A stretch of 64,000 bases of DNA from Photorhabdus caribbeanensis (GCF_018448885.1 NZ_RCWB01000019.1:4188-68187); one strand, 5' to 3'; counted from the stretch's first letter, positions 36,245-46,415 are shown. Notes: a model not told the origin generated them from the sequence alone. Program-made: numbers and translations.

Positions 36245-37069
36245 TTACAGATGAATTGTGCCATCATAAACATGCGTCGCCGGCCCCGTCATATAGAGCG
36301 GTTTTCCCGGCCCGTCCCAACAGATAAACAGTGAACCTCCTGGCAAATCTACCCGAACATGGTTGTCGAGCAGTTGCTGTTGAATGCCTACTGCCACCGC
36401 TGCGCAAGCGCCACTGCCACAAGCTTGGGTTTCCCCAACGCCACGTTCGTAAACCCGTAAGCGGATATGACCACGGCTTAAAATCTGCATGAAACCAATA
36501 TTCGCCCGTTCAGGAAATCTTTCGTGGCTTTCCAAAGCTGGCCCCAAAATTTCGACTTCGGCCGTTTCTACATCTGGCACTTGAATCACACAATGAGGAT
36601 TCCCCATAGAGACAACGCCACAAAGCACGGTTCTCTCTACTGCCCGTAAAATATAGGTTTTTTCTGCCCTTAACGCACGAAATGGCACATGATTCGGCTC
36701 AAATTCAGGCTCCCCCATATTAACGCAAACCTGATCATCATTGGTGATGCTCAACATCATCCGTCCCGATTGCGTGCTGACTTTAATATCACGCTTATTA
36801 ATTAATCCTTTAAGACGGACAAAACGGGCAAAACAACGCGCTCCATTGCCACACTGTGCAACTTCACTACCGTCAGCATTAAAAATGCGATAGTGAAAAT
36901 CCATATCTGGATCATAAGGCGCTTCAACAATTAACAACTGATCGAAGCCCACACCGGTATGCCTATCCGCCAAACGGCAAATCAGCTCTGGTGAGAAATA
37001 AACATTTTGGGTCACAGCATCAACGACCATAAAGTCATTACCCAGACCATGCATTTTGGAGAACTGCAT
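36245..37069 (-). CDS. dapF: Diaminopimelate epimerase
   Basis: A 274-aa enzyme that turns LL- into meso-diaminopimelate for lysine and peptidoglycan synthesis. The two catalytic cysteines lie in CGNGARC (about 73) and in the ACGSGACAA motif (about 217). The start is the ATG at 37069 ([14 protein letters not shown]) preceded by GGAG, giving exactly the E. coli length. It is followed by yigA, xerC and yigB. Confidence 0.97.
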   Translation of the reverse strand: MQFSKMHGLGNDFMVVDAVTQNVYFSPELICRLADRHTGVGFDQLLIVEAPYDPDMDFHYRIFNADGSEVAQCGNGARCFARFVRLKGLINKRDIKVSTQSGRMMLSITNDDQVCVNMGEPEFEPNHVPFRALRAEKTYILRAVERTVLCGVVSMGNPHCVIQVPDVETAEVEILGPALESHERFPERANIGFMQILSRGHIRLRVYERGVGETQACGSGACAAVAVGIQQQLLDNHVRVDLPGGSLFICWDGPGKPLYMTGPATHVYDGTIHL

Positions 37070-37117
37070 ATAATGCTCCACCGGAAGCCGTAGTCACTGA
37101 CTATCGGCTTATCTCGC

Positions 37118-37303
37118 TTATTTCTGAGAGGTGCTATCCACTTTCTGCCCTTGCTGCTCAGTATTCACGGGAATCTGAGATGCAGTTGTCGCCTTCTCGG
37201 TCGATGGTTGTTCTGGAGGAAAATAGAGAGGACCTTTTAGTCCACAGCCGGAAAGTATAAATAAGGTTATGATAGCCAGAAATCCGCGTAATTTTTTCTT
37301 CAT
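37118..37303 (-). CDS. lptM: LPS translocon maturation lipoprotein LptM (YifL)
   Basis: A 61-aa lipoprotein with signal LAIITLFILSGC (Cys at about 20) and then the conserved GLKGPLYFPP. E. coli LptM binds the LptD-LptE translocon at the outer membrane and helps LptD fold. The rest is a low-complexity Thr/Gln/Ser tail. It sits just upstream of dapF, as in E. coli, and is divergent from cyaY. Confidence 0.92.
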   Translation of the reverse strand: MKKKLRGFLAIITLFILSGCGLKGPLYFPPEQPSTEKATTASQIPVNTEQQGQKVDSTSQK

Positions 37304-37381
37304 TGCATTAATGCCTGTAATTCATACGTCAATATTCTCTATAATCGCAGTTAGACCTCGAAAAGCAAATAGGAAATGAAG

Positions 37382-37702
37382 ATGAACGACAGTGAATTTC
37401 ACCAGTTAGCTGACCAACTGATGGTTTATATCGAAGGGCAGTTGGATAATTATGATGGCAATGCCGATATCGACTGTGAAACCAATGGCGGTGTCATGAC
37501 CCTGAGTTTTGATAATGACAGCAAAATTATTATCAATCGCCAGGAACCGTTTCATCAAATCTGGCTGGCAACCAAAAGCGGGGGTTATCATTTTGACTAT
37601 AAAGAAGGTCAGTGGGTTTGTGACCGCAGCGGCAACAATTTTTTAACCATGCTAGCCCACGCCATCACCGAGCAAAGTGGCGAACAGTTCAGTTTTTCGT
37701 AA
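37382..37702 (+). CDS. cyaY: Iron-sulfur cluster assembly protein CyaY (frataxin)
   Basis: A 106-aa bacterial frataxin that binds iron and modulates IscS. The acidic first helix ([25 protein letters not shown]) and the sheet motif [19 protein letters not shown] are clear. The ATG at 37382 is seven bases from AGGAA and gives the E. coli length; the ATG two codons earlier is too close to the ribosome binding site. Divergent from lptM and convergent with cyaA. Confidence 0.95.
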   Translation: MNDSEFHQLADQLMVYIEGQLDNYDGNADIDCETNGGVMTLSFDNDSKIIINRQEPFHQIWLATKSGGYHFDYKEGQWVCDRSGNNFLTMLAHAITEQSGEQFSFS

Positions 37703-37710
37703 TTGAACCT

Positions 37711-37727
37711 ACCCCGCGCCGCGGGGT
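37711..37727. terminator. GC-rich hairpin between convergent cyaY and cyaA
   Basis: ACCCCGC (37711-37717) pairs with GCGGGGT (37721-37727) around a 3-nt loop, in the 28 bp between the two stops. No T tract follows on either side, so it may act as a weak or Rho-assisted bidirectional terminator. Confidence 0.5.
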
Positions 37728-37730
37728 AAA

Positions 37731-40307
37731 TCAGTAATGAGATACAGAACGATAAAATTCTGACCGCTCTTCTCTACCATTTTCCCCATCATGAGTTACA
37801 CACAAATGTGAAAGGGATGATCCACTAAACGGAATAACCTGAATCTGCCCTTCCATTTGGACGATCTGATAAAACTGCGGCAAGTTAAAGTTGATAAAAC
37901 TTGATCCGTAGGTAAACCGATCATGAGATGAAGAATAAAACCGACTGACGTCGCGTACCAATTCTTCCTTACTTCCTTCACAGTGAGAATAGATTTCTAC
38001 CCGGTTGGTTTCATCCAGGATATAGATATTAAAACTTTTACTATCTTGCGTATTTTCGAAGAAAAATTGAATAATGCCTTCGCTGGCAAAACCATCAACC
38101 ACCGCAGGTAAATGTGTCTCTTTGGTATTAATTTTCACCGGCAACCCATGCAATTTGTTATTAGAAATTGCACCATAGAATTCCACGGCGTTTTCCAATT
38201 TCTGCACAGATACATTAAGACGTTCAAAGAACAGCCCCCAAGTCTGACCGGCAATGCGCAATGCTTTAAAACGACCTGGGTCCTGACGATTACTGGATAA
38301 ACGTAATTCAATGCATTCAGATACCAGTTGCTGAATTCGAGTTCGGATAAGACCTCGTAAATGTTCGCTGTAACAGAATACTTCAACCGCCGCTGGCGGC
38401 GCAGCATCTTGATGCATCTTGCCCAGTATGGTCTTCAACGCTTCCAGTACAGATTGTTCACCACTAAAGTGTAAGGTCCGAACTTCATTCCATGAATTAC
38501 GGTAAAGTAAGTCAATACTTTCCACCAAACACTGTTGCGATTCACCAAAACTGAATACATCAAGCTTACGGAAATCAAAATGTACAACCTGATTAGAGAA
38601 CTCAGCCGTCGGATCTTTCTCCAGATTGACAATAATTGCCAAATGGCGAATTTCACACGGACTATAAAGCGCCTTCGGTGTCGGCGCTGGCAGACGGATG
38701 GGGAAATGAGCAGAAATATCATTAATCAATTCATGTAGTTTCAGCTCATCACATTGGGTTTCACCATGATGAATATGGACACACGATTTTTCTGTTAACA
38801 AGCCGTTAAAATAGGTCCACGACACTAATTTATTGAGATAACGATTATATTCCAGCGGTTGATGACCAATAATCGATCCAATCGTCGGCGCCTGATTGTA
38901 AAGATACCAACCGCTACGGTTTGCACGTCCTTGAGGAACGTAGATAAATGTTAAATTTTTCTCTGATAGGTCTGGCGAAATTTGCGGATTAACCAGAGTT
39001 ACCTTCCCAGGCAATGCTTCAAATGCAGCATAAAGTTTACGTGTCAGCACACCAATATCCTGTGGACTGGCACTGACACTCAGATTATTACGGCGGGCAA
39101 AACGGATAAGATTACGATAGCTCTGCATCATGGTATCAAGCAGTTCATTATGCGCATCACGAACTTGTTCAATTTTCCATGAGTTGCGATTATCCAAAAT
39201 TTTCAACCGCTCTGGCTCCCACTTCCACTCATAGACCAGTTGGGTCAGAACCTGGCGTCGCCAGCCAATACAACCTTTATCGTCTTGATCAAGAGAGAGC
39301 TTTTCACAAACTTTTAAATAAAAACATCGACGTATTAGATCTAAACGGGTCGTATCATTAATTTCCGTCAGATAACGGGTAACACGCTCAAGCATCATAC
39401 TGTATGCATCAAGGCCAAAGGAGACTATTTCACCAGCATGCAGGCGCTGTTTCATCTCCATTGCCAGTAACTTACCGTTGGGATATTCCCAGGAATAGGC
39501 TTCCAGTAATAAGCTTTTTAATACGGCTTTATAAGGGGAATCGATACTTTTGTAGAGTTGCCATAAGCTAGCGCCAAAGTACTCTTCAGCGGACAGTTCA
39601 CCCAATCCACCGAGATCAAGCCATTCATTTGGCGTCAAAACACCTTGCGCATAAAGAGATAAAACATATTCATCATAATGACGTTCTTCTTCTACGGGCA
39701 CCATTTCCCATAACAAACGTTTACCCGCCATACGTACAGCAGTACGGTAAAATTCATCAAGTAATAGAATATGCTGAGTAGAACCGCAGTCTTCACCACC
39801 GAGGCTACCACTTGCATTATGGCGAAAGCGGTTTTCATCAATAAGAAAAAAATTGACTTCAATACCCAGCGCTGCCGCCCACTGTTCAATCAGCGTACAC
39901 TTACGTTGCAGTAAAAGGCGCTCATCATTATCAAGCCATGACTGATGACATACCCAGATATCTAAATCAGAACAACCGCTCTGCCCAATTGATGAGGTAC
40001 TGCCCATTGAGTAAATACCGGTAATAGGCAACTCACCATTAGCAGGCTGTTCTATGAAGTGATCTAATTTACTTTCTAAATCATTAAGATAGGATTTTTG
40101 TGCTTCATCATGCACGAAAAAACATACGCCATAGGGAACATTACCGTTAATGTAGCCTGGCATCATCGGATGATGATAATGCAGTAATACTGGCAGTAAA
40201 CTGTATACCTGCTTAAATTCCGCACTCATGGCGGTAGAGGCGCGTTCTAACCTGAGTTGGTTTATCGCATCCAGTCTCTGCTTCAGTGTTTCGATATAAA
40301 GGTACAA
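37731..40307 (-). CDS. cyaA: Class I adenylate cyclase
   Basis: An 858-aa enzyme that makes cAMP. The N-terminal catalytic half has the nucleotidyltransferase motif [17 protein letters not shown] (about 102-118), and the regulatory half follows. It starts with TTG ([21 protein letters not shown]), as E. coli cyaA does, which keeps expression low. A CRP site lies upstream. The last 30 or so residues (after QVIPF) do not resemble the E. coli end and make it about 10 aa longer. Convergent with cyaY. Confidence 0.97.
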   Translation of the reverse strand: MYLYIETLKQRLDAINQLRLERASTAMSAEFKQVYSLLPVLLHYHHPMMPGYINGNVPYGVCFFVHDEAQKSYLNDLESKLDHFIEQPANGELPITGIYSMGSTSSIGQSGCSDLDIWVCHQSWLDNDERLLLQRKCTLIEQWAAALGIEVNFFLIDENRFRHNASGSLGGEDCGSTQHILLLDEFYRTAVRMAGKRLLWEMVPVEEERHYDEYVLSLYAQGVLTPNEWLDLGGLGELSAEEYFGASLWQLYKSIDSPYKAVLKSLLLEAYSWEYPNGKLLAMEMKQRLHAGEIVSFGLDAYSMMLERVTRYLTEINDTTRLDLIRRCFYLKVCEKLSLDQDDKGCIGWRRQVLTQLVYEWKWEPERLKILDNRNSWKIEQVRDAHNELLDTMMQSYRNLIRFARRNNLSVSASPQDIGVLTRKLYAAFEALPGKVTLVNPQISPDLSEKNLTFIYVPQGRANRSGWYLYNQAPTIGSIIGHQPLEYNRYLNKLVSWTYFNGLLTEKSCVHIHHGETQCDELKLHELINDISAHFPIRLPAPTPKALYSPCEIRHLAIIVNLEKDPTAEFSNQVVHFDFRKLDVFSFGESQQCLVESIDLLYRNSWNEVRTLHFSGEQSVLEALKTILGKMHQDAAPPAAVEVFCYSEHLRGLIRTRIQQLVSECIELRLSSNRQDPGRFKALRIAGQTWGLFFERLNVSVQKLENAVEFYGAISNNKLHGLPVKINTKETHLPAVVDGFASEGIIQFFFENTQDSKSFNIYILDETNRVEIYSHCEGSKEELVRDVSRFYSSSHDRFTYGSSFINFNLPQFYQIVQMEGQIQVIPFSGSSLSHLCVTHDGENGREERSEFYRSVSHY

Positions 40308-40411
40308 GACGTCTCGCCCAATTGAGTTCCAGTGCCCAGATAAATCCCCCGTTTCCGGTTGTTATAGCTTGATGGAATTATTTAGAATGATTTTTACCAA
40401 TTTATTACCGG

Positions 40412-40433
40412 AAACGTGATCAATTTAACACCT
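40412..40433 (-). promoter_or_regulatory. CRP-cAMP site upstream of cyaA
   Basis: On the minus strand the core is TGTTAAATTGATCACG (40430-40415), with the spacing of the CRP consensus TGTGA-N6-TCACA. It matches the known CRP site in the E. coli cyaA promoter almost base for base. It should let CRP-cAMP repress cyaA. Confidence 0.75.
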
Positions 40434-40906
40434 TGTCGATAAACCGTAAAGTCAGTAAAGCAATTGAATTGCGATGTCCTATCGTACGAAAAATCAAATA
40501 ATATATTGTTATATATGGAAATAATCAAAAAAACCATACCATTTGTACTTTCTTATACGAAAGAAATTTTCTCCGTCCATTTTTTCAAGCTAATACGCAT
40601 AATACCTTGTTATCATCAACCCGATGAAAGTAACTCCGTTGGCTATATTTTAATTAACGATTCTTTTCATTCAGGATTCCTTAATTACAGAAATAATTTA
40701 CTGAAAGGGTTAATTCATAGTTAAATCAATCTATTTTTCATTGCCATAAAAATAATTTAAAAATTAAAATTTATTTTACACTTTAACATAACCGACATCT
40801 CTTCTTCTTAGCCCCTCGCTGGAAAAAAAACGGCTGAAGTGTTAAAACGAGTGCTATGTTTTTCATTTATATGACGGCTGAAAGGGCCTGAGAAATACCA
40901 ACATCT
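40434..40906. other. Intergenic region between divergent cyaA and hemC
   Basis: With the 104 bp next to cyaA it forms a 600-bp divergent control region. It must hold the hemC promoter, but I cannot place it firmly. An 86-codon plus-strand frame (40464-40724) shows no ribosome binding site and no recognisable product. The last 120 bp include a GC-richer stretch before the hemC ATG. Confidence 0.45.
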
Positions 40907-41848
40907 ATGTCAACTAAAACCATCCGTATCGCAACGCGGCAAAGCCCTCTAGCTATGTGGCAGGCCCTGTACGTTCAGCAAAAACTACAACAATGTCACC
41001 CTGATCTGGAAGTCCAACTGGTTCCGATGATAACCAAGGGCGATGTTATTCTGGACACGCCTCTGGCAAAAATCGGAGGAAAAGGTCTGTTTGTCAAAGA
41101 GTTAGAATTAGCTCTGCTTGAAGGCCGAGCCGACATCGCGGTCCATTCAATGAAAGATGTCCCGGTATCTTTTCCAGAAGGGCTAGGTCTGGTCACGATT
41201 TGTGAACGTGATGATCCTCATGATGCTTTCGTCTCTGTCAAATATCCTTCTCTTGATGAATTGCCAACCGGCAGCATTGTTGGCACATCAAGTTTGCGCC
41301 GTCAATGTCAACTCCGTGAATTACGTCCTGATCTGATCATCCGTGATCTTCGGGGCAATGTTGGAACCCGCCTGAGCAAGTTGGATAATGGTCACTATGA
41401 TGCCATCATCCTCGCCGTCGCAGGATTGAAAAGGTTAAAACTGCACGAGCGTATCCGTACGCCATTGACAGCAGAACAATCATTACCTGCCGTTGGTCAA
41501 GGAGCAATAGGAATTGAATGCCGCCTTGACGACCAACAAACACAAACGCTGCTAGCGCCATTAAATCACTATGATACAGAAATCTGTGTTCTTGCCGAAC
41601 GCGCAATGAATACCCGGCTAGAAGGGGGCTGCCAAGTACCAATAGGTAGCTATGCCGTTTGGCAGGATGGGAAAATCTGGTTACGGGCATTGGTTGGCGC
41701 ACCTGATGGTAGTGTTATTATTCGCGGTGAGAGAACGGCTTTACCAAAAGATGCTTGCCAGGCAGGCGTTGAATTGGCAGAAGAGTTGTTAGAGCGGGGC
41801 GCACGGAAAATTCTCACCGAAGTTTATCGAGGAAATCCCCCTACATGA
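40907..41848 (+). CDS. hemC: Porphobilinogen deaminase (hydroxymethylbilane synthase)
   Basis: A 313-aa enzyme that polymerises four porphobilinogens on a dipyrromethane cofactor in haem synthesis. The cofactor cysteine is C242 in [25 protein letters not shown] and [12 protein letters not shown] carry the substrate-binding arginines, and D84 lies in HSMKDVP. Its TGA overlaps the hemD ATG (ATGA). Head of the hemCDXY operon and divergent from cyaA. Confidence 0.97.
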   Translation: MSTKTIRIATRQSPLAMWQALYVQQKLQQCHPDLEVQLVPMITKGDVILDTPLAKIGGKGLFVKELELALLEGRADIAVHSMKDVPVSFPEGLGLVTICERDDPHDAFVSVKYPSLDELPTGSIVGTSSLRRQCQLRELRPDLIIRDLRGNVGTRLSKLDNGHYDAIILAVAGLKRLKLHERIRTPLTAEQSLPAVGQGAIGIECRLDDQQTQTLLAPLNHYDTEICVLAERAMNTRLEGGCQVPIGSYAVWQDGKIWLRALVGAPDGSVIIRGERTALPKDACQAGVELAEELLERGARKILTEVYRGNPPT

Positions 41849-42585
41849 GCATTCTGGTGACTCGCCCTGCTCCTGCCGGAGAGGAACTCGTCAGAAAGTT
41901 ACAGGCTGCGGGAAAAACAGCTTTCAGTGCGCCTTTAATCAATATTCACCCTGGTTCAGAGCTGCCACAGCTAGCTGAGAAGCTTAGCCATTTAAATACC
42001 GGTGATATGGTATTTCTGTTGTCAAAAAATGCAGTTTATTATGCAAACTCGCAGTTAAATAAAATTAATCTGTCATGGCCCGACAAGCTGATTTATTATG
42101 CTATTGGCAGATCAACTGCTCTGGCTTTTCATCAACTAACGGGTATGAATGTTATCTGGTCATCAGAGGGTGAGACCAGCGAAATCCTGCTAACACTACC
42201 CTCACTACATCAGGTTGAAAATAAACAGGCTTTGCTGCTTAGGGGAAATGGCGGACGTGAACTTATTGCCCGAACGCTGACAGAAAGAGGCGCCACAGTT
42301 AATTATTGTGAATGTTATTTCCGTCAGCCAGTAGACTACCCGGCAGCAGAATTCAGTGCCCACTGGCAAAAGTATGAAGTACAAACTTTAGTTGTAACCA
42401 GTGGCGAAATACTGCAACTGTTATATAACTTAATACCCGAAAGTGATCGAAACAGGTGGTTATTGCATTGCCGCCTGATTGTGGTAAGCGAGCGTCTTGC
42501 ACATACCGCCCGGAACTTGGGCTGGCAGGATGTTAAAGTTGCAAAAAGTGCAGATAACGACGCCTTAATTCAGGCACTAGAATAA
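41845..42585 (+). CDS. hemD: Uroporphyrinogen-III synthase
   Basis: A 246-aa enzyme that closes hydroxymethylbilane with inversion of ring D. The family is poorly conserved, but [19 protein letters not shown] at the start, [20 protein letters not shown] and [16 protein letters not shown] fit. ATGA overlap with hemC. Followed by hemX. Confidence 0.93.
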   Translation: MSILVTRPAPAGEELVRKLQAAGKTAFSAPLINIHPGSELPQLAEKLSHLNTGDMVFLLSKNAVYYANSQLNKINLSWPDKLIYYAIGRSTALAFHQLTGMNVIWSSEGETSEILLTLPSLHQVENKQALLLRGNGGRELIARTLTERGATVNYCECYFRQPVDYPAAEFSAHWQKYEVQTLVVTSGEILQLLYNLIPESDRNRWLLHCRLIVVSERLAHTARNLGWQDVKVAKSADNDALIQALE

Positions 42586-42605
42586 ACTGACATGGGATGC
42601 CCACT

Positions 42606-43730
42606 ATGACGGAGCAAAAACAGTCCTCCGAGACAATTGAACAAACAAAAACTACGGTTGAAAACTCGCAACAGCCCGAAACAGCGCCTCAAAAGCAAGA
42701 ACGTTCTGGCACGCTAAAAAACATTATTGCTATTGCAATCATGCTGGCAATCGGTGGCGGTCTTTATTACTACGGACAGCAACAAAGCCATTTACTGAGT
42801 ACCGAGAACCACGAGCTACGCCAACAACTGGAATCACTGAAACAACAACAATCACAGGATAAACAGCATATTGAAGCGCTGTTTAAAGAACAATCACAGA
42901 CTTTAAGCCATTTCGCCGCACAAAATAAGCAACTGGGTAATAGTCTACAAGAGTTACAGGCCAAAATCTCCGCGTTATCCAGTTCTGATGTAAAAAGCTG
43001 GCTACTGGCACAAGCTGATTTTCTGGTCAGAATGGCAGGCCGGAAATTATGGAATGATCAAGATATAGTCACTGCTGCTGCTCTGTTGAAAAATGCAGAT
43101 GCCAGTCTCGCTGAAATGAATGATCCAAGCTTGATTGAAATTCGTCGGGCAATTACACAAGACATCGGTACATTATCCGCCATTAGTCAGATTGATTTTG
43201 ACGGCATTATCCTGCGAGTTAATCAGCTTTCTAACCAAGTAGATAACCTGCGTCTGGCTGACAATACAACCGATGGTTCGCCAATGGACGAAGATAATGA
43301 TGAATTAACCGGTACGTTATCTGAATGGCGCCAGAATCTGAGCAAAAGCTGGAAGAGTTTCATGGATAATTTCATTACCATCCGTCGCCGGGATACCGCA
43401 GCAGAACCATTACTGGCGCCAAATCAAGATATCTATCTACGAGAGAATATTCGCGCCCGACTGTTGATTGCCGCCCAGGCAATACCGCGTCATCAAGGTG
43501 AAGTTTTTAAACAGTCATTAGAAACGGTTTCAACTTGGGTTAGAGCTTACTTTGATATCAACGATCCCAATACCAAAGCATTCCTGGACGAAATTGATTC
43601 ATTAAGCCAGCAGCCTGTTTCCATCACTGTGCCGGACCAACTTTCAAGCCAGCCTTTACTGGAAAAACTGATGCAAACCCGAGTTCGCAGCTTGCTTTCC
43701 CAATCTTCTGAAACTAATCAGGGAGGTTAA
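42606..43730 (+). CDS. hemX: HemX, membrane-anchored haem operon protein
   Basis: A 374-aa protein with a Gln/Thr-rich cytoplasmic N-terminus, one membrane segment (about 37-55), a Gln-rich coiled coil (about 60-125) and a periplasmic domain with [18 protein letters not shown] and ITIRRRD. Once annotated as uroporphyrinogen methyltransferase, but no such motif is seen. I chose the ATG at 42606 (MTEQKQ, as in E. coli) over 42597. Its role beside HemY is unclear. Confidence 0.9.
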   Translation: MTEQKQSSETIEQTKTTVENSQQPETAPQKQERSGTLKNIIAIAIMLAIGGGLYYYGQQQSHLLSTENHELRQQLESLKQQQSQDKQHIEALFKEQSQTLSHFAAQNKQLGNSLQELQAKISALSSSDVKSWLLAQADFLVRMAGRKLWNDQDIVTAAALLKNADASLAEMNDPSLIEIRRAITQDIGTLSAISQIDFDGIILRVNQLSNQVDNLRLADNTTDGSPMDEDNDELTGTLSEWRQNLSKSWKSFMDNFITIRRRDTAAEPLLAPNQDIYLRENIRARLLIAAQAIPRHQGEVFKQSLETVSTWVRAYFDINDPNTKAFLDEIDSLSQQPVSITVPDQLSSQPLLEKLMQTRVRSLLSQSSETNQGG

Positions 43731-43733
43731 GCT

Positions 43734-44966
43734 ATGCTGAAAGTTCTATTACTGTTTGTGGTACTCATTATTGGTATTGTGCTTGGTCCAATCGTTGCCG
43801 GTCATCAAGGATATGTGCTGATTCAAACTGACAATTACAACATTGAAACCAGTGTCACCGGCCTGTTCATTATATTTGTTCTTTTACAACTGGTACTCTG
43901 CCTCCTTGGCTGGTGCTACCGTAGAGTTATACGCACAGGCTCACGTACCCGTGGCTGGTTCCTTGGACGCAAACGCAGCCGTGCCCATGCTCAAACAAAA
44001 GCAGCGCTGATCAAATTGGCAGAAGGCGATTTCAAACAAGTTGAGCAATTACTGACCCGTAACGCTGACCATGCAGAACAACCTGTGGTCAATTACTTAC
44101 TGGCGGCTGAAGCAGCTCAACAACGCGGGGATGAATTTCGTACCAATCAATATTTACAACGCGCGGCAGAAGTCGCAGATAATAACCAGTTGCCCGTGGA
44201 TATTACCCGTGTACGCATCCAACTTGCACAAGGTGAAATTCATGCCGCCCGTCATGGTGTAGACAAGCTATTAAATCAAGCTTCACGCCATCCAGAAGTA
44301 TTACGCCTGGCTGAACAGGCTTATATGAAGTCAGGAGCTTATCAGTCACTGATTGATATACTACCGGTAATGGAAAAAATCCATCTACATGATGAGTTAC
44401 AAATTCACAAATTGCGCCAGCAAGCCTATATCGGCCTGATGAATCAATACATGGCAGAACAAGGTAGCGAAGGCTTAAAACGTTGGTGGCATGATCAAAG
44501 CCGAAAAATTCGCCATGATGTAGCTTTGCAAGTAGCAATATCTGAACATTTAATTGAATGTGATGACCATGAAACTGCACAAAAGATCATCCTGGAAAGT
44601 TTAAAACGTCAATATGACGAACGTTTACTCTTATTGATCCCACGCTTAAAAAGTGAAGATCCAAAGCCAATACAAAACGCGCTGGATCATCAGTTAAAAC
44701 AACATGGTTCAACTCCCCTGCTAAACAGTACGCTTGGACAAGTTGCTTTGCGCCACGGAGAATGGGAAAAAGCGGTAAAAGACTTTAAAACCGCATTAGC
44801 CCAACGTCCTGATGCACATGATTATGCCTGGTTAGCAGATGCATTGGATAAACTGCGTAAACCAGAAGAGGCCGCACAAGTTCGTCGCGAAGGATTAGTA
44901 CTCACTCTAAAGCGTGAGAGTAATGTCGTGAAAAGTGATCTCGTTAATAGCAATAGTGTTAACTAA
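43734..44966 (+). CDS. hemY: HemY, TPR-containing haem operon protein
   Basis: A 410-aa protein with two N-terminal membrane segments (about 4-24 and 41-62), a basic loop (RTGSRTRGWFLGRKRSRAHA) and a C-terminal series of TPR-like helices (NYLLAAEAAQQRGDEF; GQVALRHGEWEKAVKDF). Role in late porphyrin metabolism is suggested only by its operon place. It is not the protoporphyrinogen oxidase of the same name in Gram-positives. Begins three bases after hemX; a strong terminator follows. Confidence 0.93.
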   Translation: MLKVLLLFVVLIIGIVLGPIVAGHQGYVLIQTDNYNIETSVTGLFIIFVLLQLVLCLLGWCYRRVIRTGSRTRGWFLGRKRSRAHAQTKAALIKLAEGDFKQVEQLLTRNADHAEQPVVNYLLAAEAAQQRGDEFRTNQYLQRAAEVADNNQLPVDITRVRIQLAQGEIHAARHGVDKLLNQASRHPEVLRLAEQAYMKSGAYQSLIDILPVMEKIHLHDELQIHKLRQQAYIGLMNQYMAEQGSEGLKRWWHDQSRKIRHDVALQVAISEHLIECDDHETAQKIILESLKRQYDERLLLLIPRLKSEDPKPIQNALDHQLKQHGSTPLLNSTLGQVALRHGEWEKAVKDFKTALAQRPDAHDYAWLADALDKLRKPEEAAQVRREGLVLTLKRESNVVKSDLVNSNSVN

Positions 44967-45031
44967 CACTGTAACGCCGTGATCTTTCATCCATCGCCAT
45001 CTTTATTAGCAAGTCTTCATTCCGCTGATTA

Positions 45032-45058
45032 AAAAATGCCCCGCACGGGGCATTTTTC
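45032..45058. terminator. Bidirectional terminator between hemY and the TM2 gene
   Basis: TGCCCC (45037-45042) pairs with GGGGCA (45047-45052) around GCAC. It is flanked by an A run before and a T run after, so it works in both directions: for hemY on the plus strand and for the convergent TM2-domain gene on the minus strand. Confidence 0.85.
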
Positions 45059-45360
45059 TAACCATACTTCTTGGCAAAATCTTCATCGGAAGTGCAAAGA
45101 TAAATAATAAATTCAATAAATGCGATAAGTGCAGGGATTAATGTCCAGCAAAATAGCAGATATAAAATCCCCATACCGATTTTGCCCAGATAAAATTTAT
45201 GAGCGCCAATGTAACCAAGAAAAAACGCCAACAGTGCAGCAACAATTCGGTTTTTACTACCAGAAGAATAAGTCTTTATCATCGCGCCACAATGTGGACA
45301 TGATTGTGCAGACTCATGCAATATTCGACCACAACCAAAGCATCCAATCATTTTTGACAT
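45058..45360 (-). CDS. Zinc-ribbon and TM2-domain membrane protein
   Basis: A 100-aa protein with an N-terminal zinc ribbon (CFGCGRILHESAQSCPHCG; Cys at about 7, 10, 21, 24), then a TM2 domain with two membrane segments (ALLAFFLGYIGAHKFYLGK and GILYLLFCWTLIPALIAFIE). The DRF-like turn of TM2 proteins is AHKFYLG here. I chose the ATG at 45360 with AGGGGG upstream; a TTG one codon earlier opens the frame. Function unknown. It sits between hemY and glmZ, where E. coli has no such gene. Confidence 0.8.
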   Translation of the reverse strand: MSKMIGCFGCGRILHESAQSCPHCGAMIKTYSSGSKNRIVAALLAFFLGYIGAHKFYLGKIGMGILYLLFCWTLIPALIAFIEFIIYLCTSDEDFAKKYG

Positions 45361-45507
45361 CAATATCCCCCTTAAGATAAGTTTAGGAACGAAATAACTA
45401 AATTAATTTTATAGCAAAAAAACTAACCATCATATTTTCAGTTCTGTTTATATTAGATAGTCATATCTAAACAGTATATAAACCTACCAGATATATCTCT
45501 TAGGAAT

Positions 45508-45724
45508 AAAAAAAACACCTACCTTAAAAACAAAGATAGGTGTACAAATACAATCAGGTCTACAGACGGATAGTGCCTCACTCAACGTTAAGTCCGGTCG
45601 GCGATGAAAAAATGGTTATATCTTACTCATCTGTGACATGGACAATAGGCACCGATAATCGGCTCTGCATCATCCCTGGGTTTATGAAGCGTATGCAATC
45701 ATAAGAAATAGGATGAGCATCTAC
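45508..45724 (-). ncRNA. glmZ: Small regulatory RNA GlmZ
   Basis: The minus strand from 45724 begins GTAGATGCTCAT, as E. coli GlmZ does, and continues with the related blocks TTCATAAAC, GCAGAGCCG and TGTCCA. The glmS-pairing segment AACGTTGAGTGAGGCAC is at 45589-45573. It ends in a hairpin (CACCTA 45516-45521 with TAGGTG 45537-45542) plus eight Ts. GlmZ base-pairs with the glmS leader, with Hfq, to raise glucosamine-6-phosphate synthase, and RapZ/RNase E destroys it. The locus next to hemY agrees with E. coli. Match made by eye. Confidence 0.88.
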
Positions 45725-45734
45725 GTTTATAATA

Positions 45735-45753
45735 ATGCATTTAGTGTGCCAAC
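45735..45753 (-). promoter_or_regulatory. Sigma54-type promoter of glmZ
   Basis: On the minus strand TTGGCACACTAAATGCAT fits the -24/-12 consensus TGGCAC-N5-TTGCW with a single change. GG and GC lie about 25 and 13 bases before the RNA start at 45724. TATTAT/TATAAA between it and the start could serve sigma70. Confidence 0.7.
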
Positions 45754-45845
45754 TTTTATGCAAACGAAAGCTGCCTCGCTTCATCAGCTATTTCCCTATT
45801 TATTACAACAACAAATCGAATCATCACAAAATTCATTTTATGCAT

Positions 45846-45863
45846 TGTCTCTTATTTGAGACA
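45846..45863. promoter_or_regulatory. GlrR-type activator site 1 upstream of glmZ
   Basis: TGTCTCTTATTTGAGACA is a perfect TGTC-N10-GACA palindrome, the reported form of GlrR operators, about 120-140 bp upstream of the glmZ start. GlrR is the sigma54 activator of glmY/glmZ in enterics. Confidence 0.65.
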
Positions 45864-45908
45864 AAACATAAGGTATTTAATATTTTCATTATAATTCAAT
45901 TTGTTATA

Positions 45909-45926
45909 AGTCTCTTATTTGAGACA
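45909..45926. promoter_or_regulatory. GlrR-type activator site 2 upstream of glmZ
   Basis: AGTCTCTTATTTGAGACA repeats site 1 with one base changed, 63 bp further from glmZ. The two sites share the same ten-base centre. The rest of 45927-46100 is AT-rich with nothing I can name. Confidence 0.6.
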
Positions 45927-46100
45927 GCTAATATATCAATTGTCGTCAAAATACAAAAAATAAGAAATTTACATATAAAACAAATAGTTACTTTAAAAAA
46001 AACAATCCACTAAATTTGCATCAGCAGAGCGCAACTTGAAGGTAAATGGACAGGAAAGGAAACAAAAAGTCAGGGGGACAAAAAGGGATAAAACGCAAAA

Positions 46101-46119
46101 AACCCTGCATTGCAGGGTT
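46101..46119 (-). terminator. Terminator of the tRNA operon
   Basis: AACCCTGC (46101-46108) pairs with GCAGGGTT (46112-46119) around ATT. On the minus strand it is followed by further Ts (the A run before 46102). It lies 11 bp after the tRNA-Pro gene. Confidence 0.8.
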
Positions 46120-46130
46120 CTTTTAGAATT

Positions 46131-46207
46131 TGGTCGGCGAGAGAGGATTCGAACCTCCGACCCACTGGTCCCAAACCAGTTGCGCTACCAAGCTGCGCTA
46201 CTCGCCG
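46131..46207 (-). tRNA. proM: tRNA-Pro (UGG)
   Basis: 77 nt including encoded CCA. Acceptor CGGCGAG pairs with CTCGCCG, the anticodon loop is TTTGGGA (anticodon TGG) and the T arm contains GGTTCGAATCC. Last gene of the Arg-His-Leu-Pro operon, in the E. coli argX-hisR-leuT-proM order. Confidence 0.96.
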
Positions 46208-46236
46208 AAATTTTTCATTCTTTACTCTCTTTTTTA

Positions 46237-46323
46237 TGGTGCGAAAGGGGGGACTTGAACCCCCACGTCCGTAAGGACACTAACACCTGAAGCTAGCGCG
46301 TCTACCAATTCCGCCACCCTCGC
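46237..46323 (-). tRNA. leuT: tRNA-Leu (CAG)
   Basis: 87 nt with encoded CCA and a long variable arm (GTGTCCTTACGGACGT). The acceptor begins GCGAGGG and the anticodon is CAG in CTTCAGG. The T loop reads GGTTCAAGTCC. Confidence 0.96.
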
Positions 46324-46338
46324 GTGTCATAAAAAAGA

Positions 46339-46415
46339 TGGGGTGGCTAATGGGACTCGAACCCACGACAACTGGAATCACAATCCAGGGCTCTACCAAC
46401 TGAGCTATAGCCACC
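46339..46415 (-). tRNA. hisR: tRNA-His (GUG)
   Basis: 77 nt including CCA and the extra 5' G (G-1) typical of tRNA-His. It starts GGTGGCTATAG, the anticodon is GTG in ATTGTGATT and the T arm contains GGTTCGAGTCC. Confidence 0.96.

Noticed and set aside
40464-40724. 86-codon plus-strand frame between cyaA and hemC
   Set aside because: It lies in the divergent control region, lacks a ribosome binding site and its product looks like translated AT-rich DNA.
45735-46013. 92-codon plus-strand frame upstream of glmZ
   Set aside because: It covers the sigma54 promoter and GlrR-type sites and begins with a poor start; its product is low-complexity.
46036-46290. 84-codon plus-strand frame near the tRNA genes
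   Set aside because: It is the antisense of tRNA-Pro and tRNA-Leu; the GRRERIRTSDPLVPNQLRYQ-type product is a well-known false call from tRNA genes.
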